Source of the DNA: Pseudeuparius sepicola
Lineage: Eukaryota > Arthropoda > Insecta > Coleoptera > Anthribidae
Assembly (NCBI GenBank): GCA_963920635.1
Contig: OY987304.1
Span: forward strand, 565,501 to 629,500
Direction: 5' to 3'
DNA length: 64,000 nt
Shown here: one piece after another, positions 1 to 10,440 of the stretch
Layout of the letters: each line of letters begins with the position of its first letter
How positions within the stretch are numbered: position 1 is the stretch's first letter
Position numbers and translations under genes: made by a program
The notes under the pieces: model-generated
What the model saw: only the letters and a program-made list of their open reading frames with translations
Database searches by the model: none
What the model was told of the DNA's origin: nothing

Positions 1-289
1 TATCTAATAGTGTCGAGAATGGAAATGTTATCTGTCTAAAACGGAAACAATAAAAAGCGAACTTTTGAGGCAATAACAAAAATAATATGCACATTATTTT
101 TATTTTCTCGTAATGGGGTTCAATAGGCCACCAAGCGACATTGAGATATCGTTCGGTGCTATTTACTTTTTGCGTTTTGAAAATCGTATCATTCGTGTCA
201 CTAGAAATCTTAGCAAACTACATTTTTAAAACTTTATTTGAAAAGTTTTACAAGTGCTGTTTTTATATTGTCACGACTGGAGATCATGT
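1..289. other. AT-rich sequence, nothing recognised
   Basis: No gene or clear repeat is seen. A short open frame at 141-356 has no recognisable motif and runs into the next element, so it is treated as chance. Confidence 0.4.
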
Positions 290-1028
290 AGACCTTAGAC
301 AAGGAAAGAGAGGGGACACCGCGCTTACCTGTATAGATTTTGTTACGTCGTTTTGAACGGCGGCCATTTTATATGTGGCAGACAAAGCGAGTGCGTTGGA
401 GTTAATTTCGTGAATTTGTGAATTAAAAGTAACAGTGATTAAGGGGAAAATACACTCTTACGGTGGTGAATTGTTCAGCGTTTGGTTGCAAAAGCAGAAG
501 TGAAAAGCAAGAGATCGGGATTTCGTTTCACAGGTAAATATTAAACAAGCTACCTTTGAAAGAAGCCCTAAAACTTTGTTTTTTCTCAATATAACTTCTC
601 CAAATTCCTTCTACCTTTTAGTACGATAATGTGCCTTGTTTTGTTTGTAAATAAGATCAATATAATTATTTTTTAACATCGTTTTTATTGAAAATTTCTT
701 AATTGATTATGATAGTTTCATAAACTATGGGCTGGTTTCCATGGGCGTGCATTATTTGTTATATTTTGATTGATTCGAAATCTCCCCAAATAAATATATT
801 TCAGCACTTGACACTAGCTTTACATTTGGGAAATTATCTGCAAATAAATAATAATAAATATTTCAAATTTCATGTAAGTCAAAATTAACTACCTTTTCAT
901 TTTTCACATTTTTGTGATATTGGCTAAGAACGCGTTTCATGCTACGCCACTGGCCTGTCGTGCGATGTGGCAGTCGGTAACACGGCCGCGAGCGCTGTTA
1001 GGCGTCCTCTCTCTGTCCTTGTCTAAGA
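290..1028 (+). mobile_element. Decayed THAP-exon DNA transposon, copy 1
   Basis: Inverted ends pair by eye: CTTAGACAAGGAAAGAGAGG near 294 and its imperfect reverse complement (CTCTCTGTCCTTGTCTAAG) near 1007-1027. Between them is a first exon of a THAP-domain protein at 463-533, and 5'-UTR-like GGCGGCCATTTT upstream. The remainder (534-1000) is AT-rich and non-coding. THAP domains occur in P-element-type and several other transposases, so this is read as an internally deleted element. Family not assigned. Confidence 0.5.
463..533 (+). pseudogene. THAP-domain first exon, start codon lost
   Basis: The frame reads VVNCSAFGCKSRSEKQEIG then ISFHR, ending at a GTAAAT donor. C-x4-C spacing and ISFHR are hallmarks of a THAP (C2CH) zinc finger. 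The first codon is GTG where the second copy (37065-37135) has ATG. No downstream exon with the remaining Cys/His is seen. Non-functional remnant of a transposase gene. Confidence 0.6.
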
Positions 1029-1483
1029 TATACAGGGTATCCCAACGAAAACTTGCCCCCCCCCCTCAAATTTCGAAAACCGAACAATATTTGAAAATTC
1101 GCCGAGACCCGTCGATTTTTGTTTTTGGGGGGAGCTTTTTTTACAGTCAAGCCAACCCGATATGTTCATCCCCCTAATCCCTAGCAACCCCCACTTTAAA
1201 ATTTTAAATGGAACAACCCCCCTTGTAGCGCCTCATTTTAAAGCCCTTTTTATTGCGAATACAGTGATGTATCGTTTTTAGAATTCTGTTGAGATTTGAC
1301 AGAATTATTGGCTAAAAACGGAAAGTTGACAATCCACTGTACGCGTAGTAATTTCTACACAAATGCCCGCCACTATTAAGTTTTTAAAAGCTTTTATTTA
1401 ACTTGCAATGTATGTATGTATGTATGTATGTATGTAATTTGTTCGGGTGGAATCTTGCAACTCAATTTTGAAGCAGATATCTT

Positions 1484-2455
1484 CAATCGATCGAGCTGAA
1501 ATTTTGTACACACGTTTAATTTGGATGACAATGCATGATTATATGTGTGACGTCATTCTAAATCCAACATGGCGGATCACCCAAGATGGCGGACTAGTTA
1601 AATTTCAACCGATCGAGCTGAAATTTTGTACACACGTTTAATTTGGATGACAATGCATGATTATATGTGTGACGTCATTCTAAATCCAACATGGCGGAAC
1701 ACTCAAGATGGCGGACTAGTTAAATTTCAACCGATCGAGCTGAAATTTTGTACACACGTTTAATTTGGATGACAATGCATGATTATATGTGTGACGTCAT
1801 TCTAAATCCAACATGGCGGAACACTCAAGATGGCGGACTAGTTAAATTTCAACCGATCGAGCTGAAATTTTGTACACACGTTTAATTTGGATGACAATGC
1901 ATGATTATATGTGTGACGTCATTCTAAATCCAACATGGCGGATCACCCAAGATGGCGGACTAGTTAAATTTCAACCGATCGAGCTGAAATTTTGTACACA
2001 CGTTTAATTTGGATGACAATGCATGATTATATGTGTGACGTCATTCTAAATCCAACATGGCGGAACACTCAAGATGGCGGACTAGTTAAATTTCAACCGA
2101 TCGAGCTGAAATTTTGTACACACGTTTAATTTGGATGACAATGCATGATTATATGTGTGACGTCATTCTAAATCCAACATGGCGGATCACCCAAGATGGC
2201 GGACTAGTTAAATTTCAACCGATCGAGCTGAAATTTTGTACACACGTTTAATTTGGATGACAATGCATGATTATATGTGTGACGTCATTCTAAATCCAAC
2301 ATGGCGGAACACTCAAGATGGCGGACTAGTTAAATTTCAACCGATCGAGCTGAAATTTTGTACACACGTTTAATTTGGATGACAATGCATGATTATATGT
2401 GTGACGTCATTCTAAATCCAACATGGCGGAACACCCAAGATGGCGGACTAGTTAA
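1484..2455 (+). repeat. Tandem array, eight units of 121 bp
   Basis: Each unit contains GAGCTGAAATTTTGTACACA, a perfect CRE palindrome TGACGTCA, and two ATGGCGG motifs, one in AAGATGGCGGAC. Units come in variants (GGATCACCC, GGAACACTC, GGAACACCC) that are interspersed. Counted by eye. Confidence 0.85.
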
Positions 2456-2706
2456 CTTTGACTTGTGTAGTTTGGTGAGATAGGCGTCAACAGCATTGGT
2501 CTGCAACCTGTCTCGTTGTATATTTAGGCTCCAAGCTCTTCGCGCCTGGTCAAGCATACGTGGCCTTAAGTAGGGTTAGATCATTAGAAGGTCTCCTCAT
2601 TGAAGAGCTAGACTGTTCTAAACTAACCGGCAAACGACCTTGCAACAATGATGCGTTAACTGAGAGGAATAGACTCAGACACCTGGCCAAACTAAAAATT
2701 ACAAAA

Positions 2707-3033
2707 TAAATTAAAAGTAAAAAAATATTTTTAAAAAAAGCTTTTATTTAAATGCGCTAAAAAGAATAAAATAATCTTTTCTTTTAAAACTTTTACTATC
2801 AACTTATAACGTCATTCCACAATTTATATGATATAAAAGCTTGTCGCGAGATTTAAGTTTTCAAACTAAGTAAATACCACTACTTAAATCTCGCGACAAG
2901 CTTTTATATCATATAAATTGTGGAATGACGTTATAAGTTGATAGTAAAAGTTTTAAAAGAAAAGATTATTTTATTCTTTTTAGCGCATTTAAATAAAAGC
3001 TTTTTTTAAAAATATTTTTTTACTTTTAATTTA
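2707..3033. repeat. Near-perfect 327-bp hairpin
   Basis: Arms of about 152 bases face each other around a 23-base loop (2859-2881). The inner arm ends are ATCTCGCGACAAGC and its complement. The same hairpin is at 41126-41452. A transcript would fold into long dsRNA. Confidence 0.85.
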
Positions 3034-4031
3034 TTATCTACTACACACGACCAAATTACCTAGTTTTTATTGACGTGTCGATCAGTTTACAAAAAAGTCA
3101 CAAATGAAAAAGCTGAAGCAAAACAAAAAAGTTCATACGAACTCAAACCTAATTATATCTTTTTAAAATATGTAATAAAAAGTCACTGTCACAAAAAGGT
3201 CCCCGTTTTTTGCTTGTAACTACGAAATCGTTAGTTTCAGCCTGCCATTGAAAGTGTAACCGTGTTTTTGAAATGGTTTATTCTATCATGGAAAGGTTAG
3301 AAATTGTTGCAATTCGTGCTGTAGCTTTAGCGCAATCATGATTTCGATAACAAATTGCAACAATTTCTACCCTTTCCGCGATAGAATAAATATTTCGAAA
3401 ATACGTTTCCACTTTCAATAGCAGGCTGAAAGTAACGATTTCGTGGTTAGAAGCAAAAAAACGGGAACTTTTTTTTGTGACAGTGACTTTTTGTTACATA
3501 TTTTAAAAAGGTAGGTATAAGGTTTGAATTCGTAAGAACTTTTTTGTTTTGCTTTTGCTTTTTCATTTGTGACTTTTTTTGTAAACTGATCGAGTTTTCA
3601 ATAAAAACTATGTAATTTGGTCGTGTGTAGTAGATAAAAAACTTAATAGTGGCGGCCATTTGGTGTAGAAATTACTACGCGTACAGTGGATTGTCAACTT
3701 TCCGTTTTTAGCCAATAATTCTATCAAATTTCAACAGAATTCTAAAAACGATACATCACTATATTCGCAATAAAAAGGGCTTTAAAATGAGGCGCCACAA
3801 GGGGCGGGGGTAGTTCCATTTGAAATTTTAAAGTTGGGGTTGCTAGGGATTAGGGGAATGAACATATCGAGTTGGCTTGACTGTCAAAAAAGCCCCCCCC
3901 CAAAAAACAAAAATCGACGGGTCTCGGCGAATTTTCAAATATTGTTCGGTTTTCGAATTTTTGGGGGTCAAGTTTTCATTGGGACACCCTGTCCCTGTAC
4001 ATATATACAATGTGTTCAAAGCGGTATTATA

Positions 4032-5386
4032 CAGTGTGACCCATTTGTTTTGGGGTCAGTCTGTAAAAAGTGTATCAATCGTGCGATTTGGCTGATTTTT
4101 TTTTTAATTGTAGAGCTCGATGAACTGCACATTTTGAACAAAAATTGCCTGGTTCGCATAAAATCCAAAGCCTACTATGACCGTTTTTATGAGCAAAATT
4201 TTAAGAAACCATATTAGCGTTTTTTTTTAAAAAAATTTGTGTGCGCCAATGGATTGAGCACCCCTCGAAATGGGTATGTACAAAATTTCATCAAAATATT
4301 TCAAGTAATAACGATTTTGTAGAAAAATTAAAAATGCAGCCAAGGTACGTCTTTATTTTCAAAAATTCAAAGTTGGCCATGGAAAATAATTGAATTGTTT
4401 ACTTTTATTAAGTGTCAAACTGTCTAAATTGAGTTCAGAAATTGTTTGTGCTCAATACAATTAATTATCATAATTATGGAATATTTAAGCATAAGAGACA
4501 AAATAGAAATTGTTCGACTCGTGGGCGACAACGAGCGCTCGGCAGCAGAAGCTGCGGCCGAATTTAACAATAGACACCCAGGTAGATCAGTGATGAGTTA
4601 CCATTAAGATACCGTTTAAATTTAAAGTTACAGTTAGATGGCAGTCCTATTCATAATGCTCGTTTAATCAGAAACTGGCTAGATAATAATTTTGAAAACT
4701 GTTGGATAGGGCGAAATAGTCCTTTCTGTGAGTGGCCACCGAGATCTCCGGACTTAACTCCTTTAGATTTTTTTCTTTGGGGTACACTTAAGCAAAATGT
4801 TTATAAGTCAAGACCCCATAATTTACAAGAACTGCAAGCTAGGATAAACCGTAGTTGTGAGGAAATTACTCCACAGCAAATACGAAATGTAATTTTGAAT
4901 GTACGCAAGAGGAACGACAAATGCATTGTAGAAAATGGAGGCTTGGTAGAAGTTACAAAAATTTTATAATTTTAATTGTTTTTATGTTTTGTGTTTATAA
5001 GCATAAGGTTGTATTATTACAATTCAATTATTTTCCATGGCCAACTTTGAATTTTTGAAAATAAAGACGTACCTTGGCTGCATTTTTAATTTTTCTACAA
5101 AATCGTTATTACTTGAAATATTTTGATGAAATTTTGTACATACCCATTTCGAGGGGTGCTCAATCCATTGGCGCACACAGATTTTTTCAAAAAAAAACGC
5201 TAATATGGTTTCTTAAAATTTTGCTCATAAAAACGGTCATAGTAGGCTTTGGATTTTATGCGAACCAGGCAATTTTTGTTCAAAATGTGCAGTTTATCGA
5301 GCTCTACAATTTAAAAAAAAAATCAGCCAAATCGCACGATTGATACACTTTTTACAGACTGACCCCAAAACAAATGGGTCACACTG
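4032..5386 (+). mobile_element. Internally deleted mariner-family transposon with about 370-bp inverted ends
   Basis: Ends CAGTGTGACCCATTTGTTTT and inverse, flanked by TA at 4030-4031 and 5387-5388. Inverted arms run about 4032-4400 and 5015-5386. Between them are the two ends of a transposase gene with the middle missing. Nested beside the foldback at 1033-3999. Confidence 0.75.
4476..4969 (+). pseudogene. Mariner-family transposase, central part deleted
   Basis: ATG at 4476 opens MEYLSIRDKIEIVRLVGDNE, a helix-turn-helix start like that of insect DUF4817-type transposases, and runs to a stop near 4606. A second segment from about 4640 encodes the C-terminal third: LDGSPIHNARLIRNWL, WPPRSPDLTPLDFFLWG and the tail to the stop at 4967-4969. 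About 42 residues separate the second and third catalytic Asp by my count. The region with the first catalytic Asp is absent, so no active enzyme. Confidence 0.75.
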
Positions 5387-5395
5387 TAGGTGTAA

Positions 5396-5506
5396 ATGAC
5401 ATTTTTTTTGCATTACAAACACAATTTTTTGTCTTCTAACATTAGTTTTTGGGTGAAGCAAGAGCAGAATGCAAAAAATTGTGTTTGTAATGCAAAAAAA
5501 TGTCAT
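5396..5506. mobile_element. Short palindromic MITE
   Basis: Arms ATGACATTTTTTTTGCATTA and its inverse around a 40-base loop that holds TTTGGGTGAAGCAAGAGC. No coding. Confidence 0.55.
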
Positions 5507-7103
5507 ATACATGCAATGTTGCCACGTGTAGCCGATTACCAAATCAGTGACGTCAGACCCGTTTACGACAACAAACCAGATACGTATAGCATCCAATTTT
5601 CTCTACCTACCCCACGGACGCGCCTTCGACGCGTTCACCCCCCGACGACGCGACCCGTCTGGGTTTCACCCCCTCACCCCGAACAGTATGAAAATCGGTT
5701 CCGGCAGGGACCGACGATCAACAGGCGGCCAAAGGGTGAAAAACACCGTCTTCGGTTTTTCCTTGCACGCACACACGTAGGGTTGGGGGGCGGATAACCC
5801 CCTTAATGGGGTGCCCGCTGGGGGGTTTGTTTCTTGCTAATTTATCGGAGACCGGGTTGAATCGGGAAATTGTAATTCTTACGTTGGTATGGTCCTCCTT
5901 ACGGCAGAATGCGTGCGACGTAAGAGGGAAGAACTCGCAAATATTATAGAGTTAGTCACAGTTCAGGGGCGTAGCTCAATTTTGTGTAACTCACTGACTT
6001 AATTTTTATATAATTATTGTTATTTAATTTATTGTTAATATTATTCTTAACGGTGATGCCTTAAACTATGGAGGAAGGCAAACCCTTATAACATTGGCAA
6101 TTATTTCTCGAGCTTGAGAATGCAACGTTCTTCCCTGCTTACTCATTTTGCCAGCGGCCTAAAAAATGAGGTCTGTGTGGTAGACCAAATACGCAGTTAA
6201 CTTTAGGTACTATAGAAACAGGCACAAAACGCGTTGGCTAACTGCTTTTGTCAGCCGACTGCTTGGTAGAAGTGCTGTGTTGCCGTATTTCAAAGGCGAT
6301 GGTATAGACGCGACGATGTTGAAAAAATATAATAGGTGTTTTAGCACACCACGTTAAAAATATATGATAAACAAAAATGGGTAAGTGGTCCCGTGATGCG
6401 AGCTTTATTTTTTCGTTATAACAGAGTTCAGAAATTCGGCTTCAATATGATAAAACTTGTATTCGCCAATAAATAACGACTACTCGTATAGGAAATCTCG
6501 CAACGCTGCCCGCATTCTTTAGAAACGTTTTCTTTCGTGCTTTGGACTATAGATCGGTCTATTCTAGTTGCTTCTCATTTATACCAATGTGACATTTAAT
6601 TTAATATACTTATGTAATAATGTAACTTCACATTCTGATTTCAATGGCATCGATCGGAAATTTAGATGCGTTTTTAGAATTCTACGGGTCCACTGACGTC
6701 GAATAAGACCTTTGCGAAGGTGCAAAAATGTTTAAAAAAATGTTTCTTCAAAATATGTTCCCAAATGTTTGCTGACCGAGGATAATTTATACAGGGGTGT
6801 TCGGCAGGTGTTTTTAAGGGGGGCCTTCCTTATAAAATTTTCTGATTTGGGCTTTCCTTGCCAAGTTACTCGGGTCTACATGGTGACCCAAAAGTATTTT
6901 TTTATTTATATCTCAATAACGGCGCTACTTAAAAATTTGAAATTTGGTATGTATTATCTACTTACTAGAAGACGCCTTAGGGTGGTTTATTCGTTTACAC
7001 ACTGCCCTAAAAAGGGTACAAACAAACAACCCCTATTAATTTTTTTGTGGGTCATTTTTATATATAACAAAAATATGATTTTTGTAGCCCTTTTATTTAA
7101 GAA
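5507..7103. other. Intergenic or intronic DNA with a GC-rich patch
   Basis: 5530-5850 is clearly more GC-rich (ACGCGCCTTCGACGCGTTCA; GGGGTGCCCGCTGGGG) than the AT-rich rest. Open frames across it have no recognisable domain. It may be a 5' non-coding exon or an old repeat. 5850-7100 shows nothing identifiable. Confidence 0.35.
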
Positions 7104-7842
7104 TAGTTATTTATGTACCAAGGCACTGAAGTTCAACTTTTTATGGCTTATGTGGAATTTAGTTGCCGAGGCCTCTGGCCGAGGCAAATAAATCACAAGA
7201 GTCATAAAAATAACTTCAGTGCCGAGGTACATAATAGTTATTTATGTACCAAGGCACTGAAGTTCAACTTTTTATGACTCATGTGGAGTTTAGTTGCTGA
7301 GGCCTCTGGCCGAGGCAAATAAACCACATGAGTCATAAAAAGAACTTCAATGCCGAGGTACATATTATATTTTTCTTGAAATCGGAAAAAAAAATGTTTT
7401 ATTAGGCAAGAAAATAATAATAAGGGATCACCCGTCCACGAACCGACTACGCGCGGCGTTGCTTGACTTTCCCGATCGCTCTACCTAGGACAAGTATAAT
7501 GATGTACGGCACCTTCTGACGGAAAAACCAAACTGCTGCTTCTTGTGCAGCCTACACAACAAATCTATTGATTTTCAAATTTACTAAAATATGTATACTG
7601 AAGGATTGCGCTTCTATAGGAAACAATTTCGCAATGTGCACGAAAAGTTAAATGGGCCTTTATCGGGCGGGTTTTGAATATTTGGTCACTTTTGACGGGC
7701 GATTTCTCCGCGTCTGACGTTTGATGTTTACATCTCGCCAAGGCCTACTTATTGAAAAAATCGTACAATAATGGGCTACTTCAGTGCCGATTTCTGAGCT
7801 TTTAATGACGATTTTGGGACACTTCACTGCCGATTTCAAGAA
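7104..7842 (+). mobile_element. Repeat family R1, copy A with doubled hairpin end
   Basis: One end is a hairpin of about 110 bases, GTACCAAGGCACTGAAGTTC facing GAACTTCAGTGCCGAGGTAC around GCCTCTGGCCGAGGC; here it occurs twice (7104-7230 and 7235-7370). The body then runs through GATCACCCGTCCACGAACCG and CTGCTGCTTCTTGTGCAGCC to GACGTTTGATGTTTACATC and a CGATTTCAAGAA end. No ORF. Other copies: 9371-9971, 11892-12114 (inverted), 14766-14914 (inverted), 23977-24580, 24581-24672. Confidence 0.7.
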
Positions 7843-8069
7843 CAGGTAACAACAATTCAGCTTCAGGATAAAAAAAGACGTTACAGTAGATGCTCAAAAT
7901 GATGTCATGGTCATAGACTATATTATTTAAAGTAAGAAACACATTTTTCCACTGTGAATGAGCTAATTTTTTACTTAAGTTTTCAGAAATATCTACTAAT
8001 TTTCCACTTCTACGCAACTGTTTACAGGTTTTATGCTAACCAATGCCTTTATAAAGTGTCCTAAATTTG

Positions 8070-9215
8070 ACTTAAATATCTCAACTATACCTTTTCAACT
8101 TCAAATTGGGAATAATCAATTTCAAATTGGAAATAAACAACTTCAAATTGAGAATAGTCAACTTCAAATTGGGACTAGTCAATATCAAATTGAGAATAAA
8201 CAATTTCAAATTGGGAATATTCAATACTAAATTGAAAATCAGCAACTTCATATTAAGCAATATTTTAATTACTTATATCTAAGTAAATACACAATACTTA
8301 CTTATTGAATTTAAAATATCATATTTTTGCAATATATTTAATGTATCTGGTATATGTATCTCTGTATATCTCCTACAAATCTGGTGCAACTCGCTAAAGT
8401 TATTATTGTTTATGTTATTTTGCACTACTTATATACTTTCTAATTTCTATAAGCAAAATTTAGCTTGCCATTAATGATAAATAAAAGTAAATAAATGAGA
8501 AATGATAAATGTACAGAGATATAGACCACACATGTCTTAAATATGGCAAATATGGCATTTTAATTTAATAAGTGTATACCGGGTTATTGGTAATTCGATA
8601 CATTCCTTTGGAGACGTGATAGGGGAGGAGGTAAAGAGTAAATTTAATCCTATATGCCTTATGCAAAACCCAATTTTTTAAAAAATATTTTTGACAACTT
8701 TTTATTTAAAATTTTCCTATATAATCTAAATGTTTCTGGACTTTTTCATTCCAAACATAACACCATAGTGTTGGGCAAGTAATCTAGTTGAAAAGTTTAA
8801 AAAAAGTTCTGTCGATTTTGAGTTTTGCATAATGCCGTATTAGGATTAAATTTACTCCTTACAGCTTCTCAAATCTCCAAAGGAATGCATCGAATTACCA
8901 ATAACCCTGTATATAGTTTTTGTGTATTTACTTTGATGTAAGTAAGTAATTCAAATCTTGCTTAATATTATAAACCTTAGTTAATAAATTGAGTTGTTCT
9001 TGTTGATAAGTGTGAATATTGAATATTCCCAATTTGAAATTGTTTTTCTCAATTTGATATTGACTATTCCCAATTTAAAGTTGTCTAAATAGTTTATTCC
9101 CAATTTGAAATTGATTAATTCCAATTTGAAGTTGACTATTCTCAATTTGAAGTTGATTGTTCCCAATTTGAAATTGATTATTCCCAATTTGAGGTTGAAA
9201 AGGTATAGTTTGGTA
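8070..9215. mobile_element. Foldback with 18-bp minisatellite arms
   Basis: Outer ends ACTATACCTTTTCAAC (about 8085) and GTTGAAAAGGTATAGT (about 9193) are inverted. Each inner arm is a run of imperfect 18-bp units of the form CAATTTCAAATTGGGAATAA (about 8097-8235, and inverted at about 9005-9195). The arms carry different unit variants, so the repeats probably mutated separately. Contains the MITE at 8577-8913. Confidence 0.65.
8577..8913. mobile_element. TA-flanked MITE
   Basis: Inverted ends CCGGGTTATTGGTAATTCGA and TCGAATTACCAATAACCCTG, longer arms continuing to CCTTTGGAGA. Flanked by TA. About 335 bp, no ORF. Confidence 0.65.
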
Positions 9216-9370
9216 AATATTCAATCAAGTCTACATACTTTTTTAAAACTTTAACACCCTGTAACTTTTTTATCGGCCCCTAAAAAGATACAGTTTATAA
9301 GAGAAAACGCAGTTATTTTTTGAAGATCTATCACCTGTTACAGTTTGGTATGTTATTAATGAACAAAAAA

Positions 9371-9971
9371 TAGTTATTTATGTACCAAGGCACTGAAGTC
9401 CAACTTTTTATGACTCATGTGGAGTTTAGTTGCTGAGGCCTCTGGCCGAGGCAAATAAACCACATGAGTCATAAAAAGAACTTCAGTGCCGAGGTACATA
9501 TTATATTTTTCTTGAAATCGGAAAAAAAATGTTTTATTAGGCATGAAAATAATAAAAAGGGATCACCCGTCCAGGAACCGACTACGCGCGGCGTTGCTTG
9601 ACTTTACCGATCGCTCTACCTAGGACAAGTGTACGGCACCTTCTGACAGAAAAACCAAACTGCTGCTTCTTGTGCAGCCTACACAACAAATATATTGATT
9701 TTCAAATTTACTAAAATATGTATAGTGAAGGATTGCGCTTCTATAGGAAACAATTTCGCAATGTGTACGAAAAGTTAAATGAGCCTTTATCGGCCGGGTT
9801 TTGAATATTTGGTCACTTTTGTCGGGCGATTTCTCCGCGTCTGACGTTTGATGTTTACATCTCGCCAAGGCCTACTTATTGAAAAAGTCGTACAATAATG
9901 GGCTACATTATTATACGATTTCTGTGCTTTTAATGACGATTTTGGGACATTTTAATGCCGATTTCAAGAAA
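9371..9971 (+). mobile_element. Repeat family R1, copy B
   Basis: Complete hairpin end plus body, ending CGATTTCAAGAA. Differs from copy A by scattered substitutions and a short deletion (ACAAGTGTACGG). Confidence 0.7.
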
Positions 9972-10019
9972 AAACTATTTAAAACCACACCTTTTTAGAT
10001 CGCTTTTCAACTGTACACA

Positions 10020-10440
10020 GTCAGGGTCCTCCATACCATTCCCCCTCCCCTTCGTCCCCCGCCCACGCTCCCGAATGAAAAAACCGCTCTTACTTTCCTA
10101 TTCCCCCTCTCCCCCCCCCCCACCGCTACGCCCCCTCCCCCCCTCCCCCACCGTCCTAGACGCGCGGCGGCGCGCCTTCGATTTTTTATTTCTATATTTT
10201 TAATTGCCCCCCCCCTCTCGGCGCCCCCCCGCGCGTCGCACGCATGCGTTTTTTGCGCGCCCGCCTCGTTTTTCCGGTGGCGTCGCGACGCCCCGCCAGT
10301 CGCCGTGGCGGACCGACGCTGCCCGCGTCACAGGCCGTTGGGGCGCGCGGAGCGGACGAGGTAATCCGGGGGGGGTTGTGGGGGGCATGCCCCCCCACCC
10401 CCCAAAGCGGGGGTTGTCGCGGCGGTAGCTAGTGGCAGTG
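10020..10440 (+). promoter_or_regulatory. CpG-rich, pyrimidine-rich island: candidate broad promoter and 5' non-coding exon
   Basis: C-runs and CCCCGCCC boxes (about 10050-10150) lead into a CpG-dense block at 10200-10440, set in AT-rich intron-like DNA 3 kb upstream of the first coding exon. ACGAG followed by GTAATC at 10361 is a fair splice donor, so a short 5' non-coding exon may end there. No TATA box is obvious. Transcription start is not visible from sequence alone. Confidence 0.35.

Larger units (their letters stand above)
1385..3035 (+). mobile_element. Element S, copy 1: 121-bp repeat array plus hairpin end
   Basis: Order: AAAAGCTTTTATTTAA start, (TATG)n at about 1408-1436, an array of eight 121-bp units (1484-2455), about 250 bases of unique sequence, then a long hairpin (2707-3033). 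A 42-codon open tail near 2586-2709 ends LRHLAKLKITK and stop, possibly the C-terminal end of a lost protein. A shorter copy lies inverted at 41118-42152. Its borders are fixed here because it interrupts one arm of a foldback. Class unknown; a retroelement such as a Penelope-like element is one possibility. Confidence 0.55.
1033..3999. mobile_element. Mariner-type foldback, about 620-bp arms, split by another insertion
   Basis: Left end CAGGGTATCCCAACGAAAAC follows TATA at 1029-1032; right end ATTGGGACACCCTG closes at about 3991-3999. Left arm runs 1033-1384 and resumes at 3036-3300 after an inserted element; right arm is about 3350-3995 and its dyad is near 3320. The uninterrupted right arm shows what the left arm looked like before insertion. 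CAGGGTGTCCC-type ends at TA sites are typical of mariner-related MITEs (family knowledge). No coding capacity. Confidence 0.6.

Noticed and set aside
1484..2455. CRISPR-like reading of the regular array
   Set aside because: Units are contiguous 121-bp tandem copies without unique spacers, in an insect genome.
10192..10432. Overlapping open frames on both strands in the GC-rich block
   Set aside because: Low stop-codon density from high GC; Pro/Arg/Gly-rich, no domain, and several frames open at once.
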